Of a DNA stretch of 64,000 nucleotides, positions 26,968 through 35,675 are shown in pieces. The first letter of the stretch is position 1; each line of letters opens with the position of its first letter. This stretch comes from Planctomycetaceae bacterium. GTDB lineage: Bacteria; Planctomycetota; Planctomycetia; Pirellulales; Pirellulaceae. The notes below the pieces were generated by a model, which worked only from the letters and a program-made list of their open reading frames with translations, was not told the origin of the DNA and did no database searches. The translations under genes and the position numbers were made by a program. The DNA lies in NCBI GenBank assembly GCA_016794985.1, contig JAEUIQ010000014.1:1-64000 (forward strand), in the 5' to 3' direction.

Positions 26968-28305
26968 TTATGGTTTGTTTTCAGCAGACACTTGATGGTG
27001 TCCATACGCTCGCCACTGGGAGCGATCCAAGCTGGCGTTTTGCCGACGTAATCGCCTAACCAGCTCAAACTCTTGTGGATTCGGATACAGCTTCTTGTCG
27101 ATTTCGAATGTCTTGTCGAAGTCACCTTGAAGTACCGTAGTGGCCTCTTCGACGCTCAAATCCAAAGCCGTTGATTTCCAAAATTCCTGGTTCAAGGATG
27201 TCCCTTTCCGACGGAGATCCTCAATCGCGTTGCGCGAACGCTGAGACTGGTGAAGAAATGTCAGTAGGATTTCCTCGGCCTCTACGTTTTTCCTCACCCG
27301 CCATCCACCATCGTCTGTAAACGAAATCGTCTCCTTGTCCACCGATTGGTCGTTTTCGGCAAGGTAGCTTCGCACCAGATATTGCTCTCGGTAAATCCAC
27401 CGGTAATACCGAGCGATTTTCAGAGCCTCGGGAATCGCTCGCGAATCCGCATTGGTGGACTGGCTCAAAAAATGTGAAATGAACATCAATTTTGAAGCAT
27501 CAGCCCGCGTTTCAAGTTCGAACGGCGAAACATCCACCGACTCCAACAGTGCTGCCGACATGTTCTTGACCAGCGACTCGGTATCGGCACGCGAAAGCCT
27601 TGGTGATTTCGAAGGCACTTCCGCACGCGACGAGCGATTGGCGTTTCGATAAAATCCAACGCCAAGAAAAACAAAGAACAACATCAGCCCGAACAATACC
27701 AGATGCGTGAGCCGTTCACTAAACGTTGCCTTTTGTTTTGGCAATCGAGTCACTGCCGGCTTTGGCAACGAGGCTTGAACACTTTTTACGATGCACGACC
27801 GGGAAACAGGGCGACCATACTCGACATGCGGCCCCAAATAGGCAAAGAAGTGCTCGGCTACGGGAGCCCATTGAAACTCACGCTTCAAGCGGTCAACAAC
27901 TCTTCGTCGTTCGTGGGATGACCACGATTCCAATTGCATTCTGGCCCACGCCGCAATTCTCAACCGATCTCCGGGTGCCGCATGAATGAAGGCCGTCAGC
28001 GCGAGTTGAAGCGCGGGAACACGATCCAATTCTGTAATGTTTGTCGGCAAGTTGCGAGTTGTCGACCGAGGTGAAGTCGAAACTAGGAACAAGTTTGGCG
28101 TTTGCTGATGAATCAGCCAAAACAAAGCCTCGATCGTTGGTAGATCCAATTCCGAACACGACGAATTTGACGAGTCTGACAACTCGCACAAATAACCGAT
28201 CGCTTGCTCCCGCAACCTCCTCGCATCCGACGTACGTTTCAGACCGAGCAAGCCAATCGCCCAATCATCCAATCGGTCTCGGTCTTGTGAGTTAGTCTCG
28301 ATCAT
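26968..28305 (-). CDS. Single-pass membrane protein of the Hsp70 operon
   Basis: This protein of about 445 residues has a helical N-terminal region (RLDDWAIGLLGLKRTSDARRLREQ), a transmembrane helix at about 200-219 (HLVLFGLMLFFVFLGVGFY) and a charged C-terminal half rich in long helices. I do not recognise a family. It lies 30 bp after the Hsp70 stop and 14 bp before the J-like gene. It probably anchors a chaperone complex at the inner membrane, but this rests only on the operon and the single membrane helix. The start ATG 28305 is chosen; TTG at 28323 is an alternative with a similarly weak ribosome binding site. Confidence 0.78.
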   Translation of the reverse strand: MIETNSQDRDRLDDWAIGLLGLKRTSDARRLREQAIGYLCELSDSSNSSCSELDLPTIEALFWLIHQQTPNLFLVSTSPRSTTRNLPTNITELDRVPALQLALTAFIHAAPGDRLRIAAWARMQLESWSSHERRRVVDRLKREFQWAPVAEHFFAYLGPHVEYGRPVSRSCIVKSVQASLPKPAVTRLPKQKATFSERLTHLVLFGLMLFFVFLGVGFYRNANRSSRAEVPSKSPRLSRADTESLVKNMSAALLESVDVSPFELETRADASKLMFISHFLSQSTNADSRAIPEALKIARYYRWIYREQYLVRSYLAENDQSVDKETISFTDDGGWRVRKNVEAEEILLTFLHQSQRSRNAIEDLRRKGTSLNQEFWKSTALDLSVEEATTVLQGDFDKTFEIDKKLYPNPQEFELVRRLRRQNASLDRSQWRAYGHHQVSAENKP

Positions 28306-28335
28306 GTGCAACGCGACTTCCAATCCGTCAGATAT

Positions 28336-30084
28336 TTACGCTTCTTCATTGCCGAACAAATCGTAGCCATCCAATAGCTCGGTGAACCACTCACGGGCGG
28401 CCGCGACGCGTTCCGGATCTTGGCTTTCCAAGGCCGTTTCGAAAAAAGTGATTTGTTGGGAAAATTGTTCTCTAAGTTCAGGCCGTACCTCCTTGTAGAT
28501 CCGTTCCGCTCTCCTCAACAAATGGATATTCGCTTCTTGTTCTCGCGGATGAAACTTCAATGCTTGCATGGATTTGACGGCGGCTGCAATCGCCACTTCG
28601 TCTAAATGCGGCGCTTGGCTGGAGATAACCACAGTGGTCTTTTTGCCCGTCGCTTGCACTTCACCTTCAACCTCCAACACGCCGTTGCAATCGTACGTGA
28701 ACCGAACATTGACGAACTGTCGCGCGACAGTCGGAGGAATTCCTCCGATCGTCAACGAGCCGATTAGGCGATTTCCATCGACTCGGCGGGACTCTCCCTG
28801 AAAAATACGTAACACAATCTTGTCTTGCCATTGGGTTACCGTCGAAAAGGATTCGACTCGCGAGGCGGGGATGACCGTATTTCGATGGATGATGGGAGAA
28901 AAATACCCTCCTTGAAAGTTGTTATGACCGAGTTCATGAGCCGCTTCCACGCCCAGCGAAAATGGAGCAACATCAATCACCACCAAATCTTCGACTGCGG
29001 CGTTTTCATCCAACAACGCCGCCTGCACCGCAGCTCCTAATGCAACCACTTCATCAGGATTCAAGCGACTAGCGGGCGGCCGGCCGAAAAGTGATTGTGC
29101 CAATTCGTTGACGCAAGGCATCCGAGTCGCTCCGCCAACTAAAATAACTTCATCAATTTGTTTCGCCGTGACATTCGCATCAGCTAAAACTCGGCGGACC
29201 GGAGCGGCCACGTTCCGCAAAATGGGTTCACAACATTCCAGCAACATCGCTCGGTCCAAGGTCACTTCAGGACTGGCGTCCGTGATTTCGCCCTGGGGGT
29301 TCGGGATCTTGACCGTCGCCGCCTCCCGCTCGCTCAAACAACGTTTGGCCGCTTCACACTGTTGAATCAGCCGTGCCAATTGCTTTGGTTGACGGAACTC
29401 GACCTGTTCCATAGCCTGGCCTTGCCGCCGCAGCACTTCGCGTGCGAGCGAGCGGGTGAAATCTTCACCGCCCAAGACCGACTCACCGGCTGAGGCTCGC
29501 ACTTCAATGGCACCTTCGAAATAATCAACCAAAGAAATATCGAAGGTTCCACCACCGAGATCGAACACAGCAACCGTCCGACGCGAATCCGATTCATGCA
29601 GCCCATAGGCAATCGCGGCAGCCGTCGGCTCGTTGATAATCCGCCGCACATTCCAACCGGCCATTCTTCCGGCCAGAATCGTGGCCCGCCGTTGTTGTTC
29701 GTCAAAGTAAGCCGGCACCGTGATCACAGCGGCTTGAGGTTCTCGTCCGAGATGATTCTTCACATCCAACCAGAGCGACTTCAAGACCAGACTGGACAAC
29801 TCCACCGCCCCGAAGTTGCGACCAGCCATGGATCGTTGCGTGTCCAATCCCATATCGCGTTTGAACACGGAAGCACATCGTGCTGGGTTCTGAATCTGCA
29901 ATTCCTTAGCCGCTCTTCCCACCACGACTCGGTCCTGTTCGTCGATCCCAACAACGCTCGGCGTCAGAAACTCTCCCAACACGTTGGGGATCAACCGCGG
30001 GCCATCCGGTGTCATGTAAGCGACCAAAGAATGGGTCGTCCCCAGATCGATTCCAACCGTGATTTCACGTACTTCATTATCCAT
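28336..30084 (-). CDS. Hsp70 family chaperone (DnaK-like)
   Basis: This 582-residue protein has the full Hsp70 nucleotide-binding domain: GIDLGTTHSLVAY (11-23), VITVPAYFDEQQR, INEPTAAAIAYG, VFDLGGGTFD and LVGGATRMP. A substrate-binding beta domain follows (DVAPFSLGVEAA, FSTVTQWQDKIVL) with a helical C-terminal region. It is shorter than DnaK (about 630-640), with no acidic EEVD-like end, and resembles HscA/HscC-like specialised Hsp70s. It is not a housekeeping dnaK locus: no grpE or dnaJ is near, and instead it leads an operon with a membrane protein and a J-like protein with KPD. It therefore likely serves a dedicated client or membrane task. The start is ATG 30084. Confidence 0.93.
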   Translation of the reverse strand: MDNEVREITVGIDLGTTHSLVAYMTPDGPRLIPNVLGEFLTPSVVGIDEQDRVVVGRAAKELQIQNPARCASVFKRDMGLDTQRSMAGRNFGAVELSSLVLKSLWLDVKNHLGREPQAAVITVPAYFDEQQRRATILAGRMAGWNVRRIINEPTAAAIAYGLHESDSRRTVAVFDLGGGTFDISLVDYFEGAIEVRASAGESVLGGEDFTRSLAREVLRRQGQAMEQVEFRQPKQLARLIQQCEAAKRCLSEREAATVKIPNPQGEITDASPEVTLDRAMLLECCEPILRNVAAPVRRVLADANVTAKQIDEVILVGGATRMPCVNELAQSLFGRPPASRLNPDEVVALGAAVQAALLDENAAVEDLVVIDVAPFSLGVEAAHELGHNNFQGGYFSPIIHRNTVIPASRVESFSTVTQWQDKIVLRIFQGESRRVDGNRLIGSLTIGGIPPTVARQFVNVRFTYDCNGVLEVEGEVQATGKKTTVVISSQAPHLDEVAIAAAVKSMQALKFHPREQEANIHLLRRAERIYKEVRPELREQFSQQITFFETALESQDPERVAAAREWFTELLDGYDLFGNEEA

Positions 30085-30240
30085 TAAATGATCGCCAAAA
30101 CTTCATAACGGCCAGGGATACTGAACATCTGACTTAAACCTGTACATCCCAATATTATCAGGACTAAGAGGCGTTGCAAGCCACATCAGGCTTGAGACGA
30201 ATTCTCCCGTTGGTTCGGCAAAGGCCTAGTGAAGAAGCCC

Positions 30241-31029
30241 TCAGCGGCGTGGGCGATTGACCATCGTCAACGGCGAGACGCGGACGTCGACGCCCCAACT
30301 GAACGCCCAATGAGCGGGCGACTGTGCTTGCAAATCGGAAAAGCCTGCCGAACGAGTGAGCGATTCGGAAATGGTTCCCGCAACGACGGGACTCAGTCGA
30401 TAGGGTTCGTGATGAACGATCCCCATTCGTAGCCGTTCACGTCGGTCGAGAGCAAACAAGCGATATCGTTCGACTAGAAAAAACTCTAATGTTCCGGGCG
30501 TGGCAACTTCTGCCTGGTCTGGCTGCGGCAGTTCGACGCTGATTTCATAGGCAACCTCGCGATCACTGCGCCGAAATCCGTTGTACCTGATCGTTTTCGA
30601 CGGATCGCGTCCCATGCTCACATCCCGATGCAGTTCGCTATACCAATAGGGCAAGTGCCATAAGTAGCGCGCGACAGTAACTGCCAACCACGAGTCGGCT
30701 TCCAAGCTGAAGAACCACACACCTTCGCGGCCTTGCTCATCGACGACGTAGGTTCTGAGATTGGTTTCCAGGAACCACGAAACTCCCGGAATTGGAGGCG
30801 ACCACCACGGGCGAATTTTCTCCATCGCGAACGGCACCAAGCCCAGCCAAGCGGAACCATCAAATTCCAGCACCCGCAACGACTTCGGTAACCGAGCTTG
30901 AACTTGCGCGGCGGGAAGGCGCCAATGAACAAAGGTCAAGCCAGCCCAACGCTGAAACCCAGCCGTCCGCCGATCGTGCAAGGTTTGCACGGCTGGATAG
31001 GGACTCGAATATTGACCCATGGGGAGCAT
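30241..31029 (-). CDS. DUF2071 (YqjF-like) family protein
   Basis: This 262-residue cytoplasmic protein matches DUF2071: FVHWRLPAAQVQARLPKSL, GSAWLGLVPFAMEKIRP, FLETNLRTYVVDEQGREGVWFFSLEAD and FFLVERYRLFA. The fold is a beta-barrel related to acetoacetate decarboxylase, but no activity has been established for the family. ATG 31029 and ATG 31020 (in frame) are both possible starts. It stands alone on minus, divergent from the pseudouridine synthase gene, with a dispersed repeat in the gap. Confidence 0.88.
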   Translation of the reverse strand: MLPMGQYSSPYPAVQTLHDRRTAGFQRWAGLTFVHWRLPAAQVQARLPKSLRVLEFDGSAWLGLVPFAMEKIRPWWSPPIPGVSWFLETNLRTYVVDEQGREGVWFFSLEADSWLAVTVARYLWHLPYWYSELHRDVSMGRDPSKTIRYNGFRRSDREVAYEISVELPQPDQAEVATPGTLEFFLVERYRLFALDRRERLRMGIVHHEPYRLSPVVAGTISESLTRSAGFSDLQAQSPAHWAFSWGVDVRVSPLTMVNRPRR

Positions 31030-31325
31030 CTTCTATTTTCGGTGAAGTGTTCGTCGTATGCCCATGACGTGCTCAAACAGTATAGGTGCTGCGTTCCACC
31101 GAGAGCAATCTATGTTTACGATAGACCGTGACACGAAAAGACTGGCTCAAGAAACCTTGCCAGCAATAGTTCGTCAAACAGAGCCATGTGTCGCATCTGG
31201 TTTGTCGAGTCCCGGAGTGCAACCTAAGGTGAAGCGGCTGAAGTGCTGACTCTATTAAATCCTTCAGGTATCAACTACTGTATTGGGCAGGCATGTGGGC
31301 AACGCTGTGAAGCATTTTTGAATGC
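31030..31325. other. Intergenic stretch, no gene supported
   Basis: Short open frames only. With the repeat element at 31326-31460 it makes up the 470-bp gap before the pseudouridine synthase gene. A small hairpin AGCATT-TTTG-AATGCT lies at 31311-31326 at the edge of that repeat. Confidence 0.4.
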
Positions 31326-31460
31326 TGCCGCTCAGCACTTGTGTCGGCCCGCCAGGCCTTTTCTGGATTGGATGCACTCTAACCGGTGGCTGACGAACAC
31401 CGGCTAGGGGTTCGTCCGCCCGTTCGGGCCTGTTTTCTCCAGAAAAAGTGCTTCACCGCA
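31326..31460 (-). repeat. Dispersed repeat, copy A
   Basis: Read on minus, this element starts GCGGTGAAGCACTTT and contains an exact 20-base match to copy B (GAAAACAGGCCCGAACGGGC). It goes on with GCCGGTG...CAGCCACCGG, AGGCCTGG..GGCCGACA.AAGTG and GCGG. Copy B at 54335-54470 has the same blocks in the same order and nearly the same spacing. Internal palindromes are GGCCCGAACGGGC and GCCGGTG...CCACCGG. The element sits directly before a gene start. Confidence 0.85.
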
Positions 31461-31498
31461 TTGAGTATGCAGGGCGGCCATTTTTGCGAGCGATTTTC

Positions 31499-32491
31499 AT
31501 GAATCTTGTTGATCATCTTCGAAAACAGCTTCCGCAGGCGAGTATGAACACACTGCGGCAAATGATTCGTGAGCGACGAGTATCTGTCGATGGTACACTC
31601 GCGCGGACACTCAAGGACGAAGTACCCGAGGGAGCGAAGGTGCAGATTGCACCCAACCGCACAACCGCAAACCAATCGACTCGTAGAGCAGCGGGCATGG
31701 TCGCAGAAGAAAGATTGAGCGGTTCGGCTCATCAATCGGGAGACAACGATCTAGCTGGACCTGTGAATAAACAATCTCGGAAGTCTTCAAGCGGGGCAGG
31801 GCAACTTCCGTTTAAAGTGGTTCATCAGGATCGAGATCTGATTGTGATCGACAAACCGGCGGGCCTGCTTACAAGCTCGACGCCCAACGAACGCCGACCG
31901 ACGGCCATTGGTATCCTGCGTGACTCGCTGCAATTGCGAGGTGGTCGCGTGGGACTTGTGCATCGATTGGATATGGACGCTTCGGGCTTGTGCGTGTTCT
32001 CGCTGCATACCGAGGCTTTCGTCGCGCTGAAAAAACAATTCGCCGACAAATCCGCTCGACGAACTTATCGCGCGATCGTTGATGGGCACATGGATGGCGA
32101 CGCGGGCACGATCGACAATCTGTTGGTCGAGTTGGTCGACGGCACCGTCCGACCGACGACCGATCCGAAACATGGCAAGCGAGCCATCACGCACTGGAGG
32201 CGATTGGCAGAGCATGGTCGCTTGACGCTGCTGGAACTGCGACTCGAGACCGGTCGCAAACATCAGTTGCGCGCGCAGCTCGCGGACTTGGGTAAACCAA
32301 TTGTCGGCGATGTGCTTTATCACAAAAAACCGTCGGAGCATTCTCCCATGCCCGGCATCGCCAAGCGTTCACCCGCCGCTCGCCCACGTCTGATGCTGGC
32401 CGCCGTCACCTTAGGACTCATTCATCCACGCACCGAAAAGCCAATCGAATTCTCGATCGCCCCGCCTGAAAGCTTTGGTGATTGGTCGTAA
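31499..32491 (+). CDS. RluA family RNA pseudouridine synthase
   Basis: This protein of about 330 residues has an N-terminal S4-type RNA-binding segment (residues 1-50: LRQMIRERRVSVDGTLA), a low-complexity linker of about 50 residues, and the RluA catalytic domain. That domain includes VIDKPAGLL and the motif HRLDMDASGL with catalytic Asp158; the usual Thr before SG is Ala here. It isomerises uridine to pseudouridine in rRNA or tRNA; the target site cannot be read from sequence. ATG 31499 is chosen; the earlier in-frame ATG at 31448 falls in the repeat border. Confidence 0.9.
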   Translation: MNLVDHLRKQLPQASMNTLRQMIRERRVSVDGTLARTLKDEVPEGAKVQIAPNRTTANQSTRRAAGMVAEERLSGSAHQSGDNDLAGPVNKQSRKSSSGAGQLPFKVVHQDRDLIVIDKPAGLLTSSTPNERRPTAIGILRDSLQLRGGRVGLVHRLDMDASGLCVFSLHTEAFVALKKQFADKSARRTYRAIVDGHMDGDAGTIDNLLVELVDGTVRPTTDPKHGKRAITHWRRLAEHGRLTLLELRLETGRKHQLRAQLADLGKPIVGDVLYHKKPSEHSPMPGIAKRSPAARPRLMLAAVTLGLIHPRTEKPIEFSIAPPESFGDWS

Positions 32492-32673
32492 GGTAACCAT
32501 GCACGGAATTGATGGCCAAACTTGGGTTCGGTGCATTCCGCAAGTCGGTTTAATGAAGTTCGAAAGCTTGCTTTTGATGCCAGGCGTCTTATCCCATCCA
32601 GTATGTTTTGCCAGGCGACTTGCTCCATTCACCCTACACGACTACACGGCTGAATAAACGATTAGGAACCGCG

Positions 32674-33135
32674 ATGCACGTCCATGAAGAACGAATCCTA
32701 TTGGGAACGCAGGAACTGACTTTGCATTGTCGTCACTGCGGTGCCGTGCATGTGACGGATGCCGTGCGGGTCAAGACAGTGGATCGGTTGTGGGGCTTGA
32801 TCCCGCTTTGGGTCACTTGCGAAACGGCGATCAAGTGCCCCAGTTGCCAGACAACTTACACTTGCAATCAATCGTTGGAGACCTTGGCGGCTCAGACCCC
32901 CGAGCAACTCAACGGGTTCTTTCGCACCCGAATTGGTTTGGTGCCCATGACGATTGTGATCCTGGGCTGGGTTGTCATCTGCGCTTTTCCGGTGAGCGCC
33001 GTGTTGTTCTTGATTGGCTACTTTCTCATGCCGCGAGCTGCGACCGGCTGGCGTCGCTCGGCTTTGATTGGACTTTGCCTGACGCTTACGGTACTCGCCT
33101 TGTTTATCTTGATGTCGATCATCGTGGGGAAATAA
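32674..33135 (+). CDS. Zinc-ribbon membrane protein, unknown function
   Basis: This 153-residue protein has a Cys4 zinc-ribbon-like segment in its first 60 residues (CRHCGAVHVT and CPSCQTTYTC) and two transmembrane helices near 95-115 and 128-150. The ribbon probably faces the cytoplasm. ATG 32674 has AGGA upstream, and an earlier in-frame start at 32608 has none. It is a single gene, not obviously linked to its neighbours except for a possible zinc theme. Confidence 0.8.
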   Translation: MHVHEERILLGTQELTLHCRHCGAVHVTDAVRVKTVDRLWGLIPLWVTCETAIKCPSCQTTYTCNQSLETLAAQTPEQLNGFFRTRIGLVPMTIVILGWVVICAFPVSAVLFLIGYFLMPRAATGWRRSALIGLCLTLTVLALFILMSIIVGK

Positions 33136-33152
33136 CCTATTCGTGCTCCTCA

Positions 33153-33572
33153 TCACGGTAAGCGACGATGTGATTCTGCGGCCTTCCGCGTCAAGAGCGA
33201 CTCCGGCTGAGTAAGTTGACCGCGCTGTTGCTCGGCGGCTAGAGCTTGCTGCCGAAGATCAATCGGTACAACGCCTTGGTTTTTCAAGCGTTCGCGGATG
33301 ATCATCATGTCGAACGAGTCAGCATACGGGTCATAGAACATGCAGTCGGCATTTCGATACTCCCAGGCTCGGGCCGCCACAACAGCTGCGTTTTCTTGCG
33401 CGTCTACCCGCAGGACGACGATCCGAACGCGAGGCAACTGCTCGCGAACCGCCTCGGCAAGCTCCGCGTCAGGCACAATCACCATGATCGGCCGAGGTTC
33501 CATCGACAGATCTTCGACAACACCCAACCCACAGCCGAAAACCAACGATAAAACTAATCCAACCGAAATCAT
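33153..33572 (-). CDS. Putative lipoprotein in the zinc-responsive locus
   Basis: This 139-residue protein has an N-terminal lipoprotein-like signal (MISVGLVLSLVFGC, Cys14) and a mixed alpha/beta body (MVIVPDAELAEAVREQLPRV, MFYDPYADSFDM, LKNQGVVPIDLRQ). I do not recognise the family. The Tyr/Asp-rich middle and the QGVVPIDL strand loosely resemble the end of periplasmic metal-binding proteins, but that is only an impression. It has an excellent ribosome binding site (GGAGGAAC, four bases before ATG 33572). Its promoter overlaps a TGCAACCCAATTGCA operator, and it is divergent from the COG0523 GTPase gene. It is probably expressed with the zinc-limitation genes. Confidence 0.75.
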   Translation of the reverse strand: MISVGLVLSLVFGCGLGVVEDLSMEPRPIMVIVPDAELAEAVREQLPRVRIVVLRVDAQENAAVVAARAWEYRNADCMFYDPYADSFDMMIIRERLKNQGVVPIDLRQQALAAEQQRGQLTQPESLLTRKAAESHRRLP

Positions 33573-33606
33573 GCAAGTTCCTCCTCCGAATTCCGCCCAT
33601 CAATCC

Positions 33607-33634
33607 ATAATACGCACATGCAACCCAATTGCAA
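33607..33634 (-). promoter_or_regulatory. Promoter and Zur-like operator of the lipoprotein gene
   Basis: On minus, -35 TTGCAA (33629-33634), a 16-bp spacer and -10 TATTAT (33607-33612) lie 35 bp before the start codon. The operator-like TGCAACCCAATTGCA (33619-33633; imperfect 7-1-7 inverted repeat) covers the -35 and part of the spacer. The same arrangement occurs on the opposite strand for the GTPase gene. Confidence 0.6.
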
Positions 33635-33687
33635 GTAAACGGATTGTAACGAAACAAGAGCCAGGCCCAAAGTTCGAGCCCGATCTA

Positions 33688-33715
33688 TTGCAATTTAATT
33701 GCATATGCGTAGATT
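33688..33715 (+). promoter_or_regulatory. Promoter and Zur-like operator of the COG0523 operon
   Basis: On plus, TTGCAA (33688-33693), 16 bp and TAGATT (33710-33715) form a promoter, with TGCAATTTAATTGCA (33689-33703) as a perfect 7-1-7 inverted repeat over the -35 and spacer. The Fur-family 7-1-7 layout, together with a COG0523 gene downstream, suggests the zinc repressor Zur. No zur gene is in the window. Confidence 0.6.
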
Positions 33716-33845
33716 GTGTAGAGAGGCGGTCAAGCAACACGCGCGTTGGCGTCGAACTTTTGGCGATAGCATCGTGAGCTATTCACCGAGAATTTGCCGC
33801 CAACTGGACAACGTTTTTAATGGCTAAGGGAGAGTGAGGCTTGTA

Positions 33846-35072
33846 ATGAATATTGCTGCGCCACTGCCGGTGACCGTTTTGTCTGGCTTTTTGGGGGCCG
33901 GAAAAACAACCTTACTCAATCATGTGCTTAAGAACCGGCAGGGAATGCGGGTTGCTGTGATCGTCAACGACATGTCGGAGGTCAACATCGACGCTCAGTT
34001 GGTACGTGACCAGCCTGCGACTCTGCATCGCACGGAGGAAAAACTGGTCGAGCTCTCCAACGGTTGCATTTGTTGCACACTGCGTGAAGACTTGCTAAGA
34101 GAAGTTCAAAACTTGGCGGCGGAAGGTCGATTCGATTATTTGCTGATTGAATCCACTGGGATCAGCGAACCTCGGCCGGTAGCCGACACGTTTTTGTACA
34201 CGTTGGAGGATGGCAAGCGACTTTTTGACCAAGCTAAACTCGATACGATGGTGACTGTTGTGGACGCCCACAACTTTCTGGAAGAGTACCGAAGTATCGA
34301 TGACCTGCGCGACCGCAACATCGGAATGTCTCCTGACGACGAACGCAGCATCGTCCAATTGCTAACGGACCAAATCGAGTATGCGGATGTGATTCTGCTG
34401 AACAAATGCGATCTCGTGACGCCGGAACAGCGTGAAGTTTTGCGAAGTATTCTGCGGCGATTGAATTTAACGGCCGAGATCATCGATTGCGAACATGGTT
34501 CTGTTCCGCTGGAGGCGATCTTGGGCACGGGACGATTTGACGCCCACCGGCACGGCCCAGTACTCTCGTGGGCGGAGGAGATTCGCAAGGGCGTTCACTC
34601 CGAATCCGAAGAGTACGGGATCAGCAGCTTTGTGTATCGGGCTCGACGTCCGTTTCATCCGCTCAGGTTTTACGAATTCACACAGAACCCCGACTTCATG
34701 CATGCAATTCTCCGCTCAAAGGGTTTTGTTTGGATCGCATCGCGACACGACTATGTCGCTTATTGGTCTCTCGCGGGCCGCCTTTATCAGTTGTATCCAG
34801 CGGCCAAATGGTGGGCGACAGCTCCCGAATCTGCTTGGCCCGATGATCCGGAAGCTTGGGCGATGATTCGCAGCAATTGGCGAGAACCGTACGGAGATCG
34901 ACGCCAAGAATTGGTCATCATCGGTCAAGATCTGGATCGGGATTTGTTCGAGCGAGCGTTGAATGTTTGCCTGTTGTCTGACGCAGAAATGGCCGGTGGC
35001 CCCGACACTTGGGCAGAGCTGCCGGACCCTTTGCCAACGTGGCAAGTGGGACATGAATCGGATGAAGATTAA
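33846..35072 (+). CDS. COG0523 (CobW/YciC-like) zinc-associated GTPase
   Basis: This protein of about 408 residues is a SIMIBI-class GTPase. It has Walker [10 protein letters not shown] (14-22), the COG0523 metal motif [11 protein letters not shown] (CxCC at 74-77), VVDAHNF and NKCDL. The C-terminal CobW-C domain follows ([27 protein letters not shown]). Members move zinc to apo-proteins or act under zinc starvation. ATG 33846 follows GAGG with a 6-base gap; the GTG at 33834 overlaps that site. The gene leads a plus-strand operon with DUF1826 (45 bp downstream), which also occurs in Zur regulons, and has a 7-1-7 operator upstream. Confidence 0.92.
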   Translation: MNIAAPLPVTVLSGFLGAGKTTLLNHVLKNRQGMRVAVIVNDMSEVNIDAQLVRDQPATLHRTEEKLVELSNGCICCTLREDLLREVQNLAAEGRFDYLLIESTGISEPRPVADTFLYTLEDGKRLFDQAKLDTMVTVVDAHNFLEEYRSIDDLRDRNIGMSPDDERSIVQLLTDQIEYADVILLNKCDLVTPEQREVLRSILRRLNLTAEIIDCEHGSVPLEAILGTGRFDAHRHGPVLSWAEEIRKGVHSESEEYGISSFVYRARRPFHPLRFYEFTQNPDFMHAILRSKGFVWIASRHDYVAYWSLAGRLYQLYPAAKWWATAPESAWPDDPEAWAMIRSNWREPYGDRRQELVIIGQDLDRDLFERALNVCLLSDAEMAGGPDTWAELPDPLPTWQVGHESDED

Positions 35073-35117
35073 TAGTGGATTCACATCAGGAACATGCAAT
35101 CGATCAGGAAAATGTAG

Positions 35118-35675
35118 ATGAAAATGTTTAAAACCGCTCCTCCCCAAGTCTCCGCATGGGATCCGACCCGCTTATCGGAACTCCAATCCGGATCGGCCGA
35201 CATCTTGGTGCTCGAACGACAGAACATTTTGGATTTGGTGGACGCCGTACGCGATGTGCCCATCGCCGAATTCCGAGCGCGAGTCACGGAGCGGAACGCA
35301 GCAAGCCAGATCGCACGCGGCGTGCGCGATTTGCAACTAGCTGAAACGAGTCTGGCAGAAGACATCACCAGCCTTACCGAGTCTTTCCTGATCGGCTTCG
35401 AACGTCCAAGTGTCAGTCTCCGAATTGAAATTGTTGACACTCAGTCTTGCCCGAAGTTTCATTGCGATAACGTGTTCGTGCGTTTGGTGACAACCTACTT
35501 AGGTCCCTGTACGGAATATCAGTACGTTGGCGAGGAGACGATTTACACCGCTGGGCTGGGGAGCCTTGTGTTCTTGAAGGGCCACAAGCATCCGACGCAT
35601 CGCGACACCGTCCACCATCGCTCCCCAGCCGTAGCTCAGGGAACAAAGCGACTCTGTGTCGTGGTTGATTTCTAA
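35118..35675 (+). CDS. DUF1826 family protein
   Basis: This 185-residue soluble protein matches DUF1826: DILVLERQNILDLVDAV, CPKFHCDNVFVRLVTTYLGP, EYQYVGE and the C-terminal KHPTHRDTVHHRSP. His/Cys/Asp clusters in the second half look like a metal site. The family has no known activity and often occurs beside COG0523 GTPases in zinc-responsive loci, as here (45 bp after the GTPase). It has a possible AGGAAAA ribosome binding site. Its stop codon overlaps the stop of the converging gene by a few bases. Confidence 0.85.
   Translation: MKMFKTAPPQVSAWDPTRLSELQSGSADILVLERQNILDLVDAVRDVPIAEFRARVTERNAASQIARGVRDLQLAETSLAEDITSLTESFLIGFERPSVSLRIEIVDTQSCPKFHCDNVFVRLVTTYLGPCTEYQYVGEETIYTAGLGSLVFLKGHKHPTHRDTVHHRSPAVAQGTKRLCVVVDF

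Noticed and set aside
30176-30194. Terminator hairpin after the DUF2071 gene
   Set aside because: A short CAAGCC/GGCTTG stem is present, but no T run follows in the minus direction.
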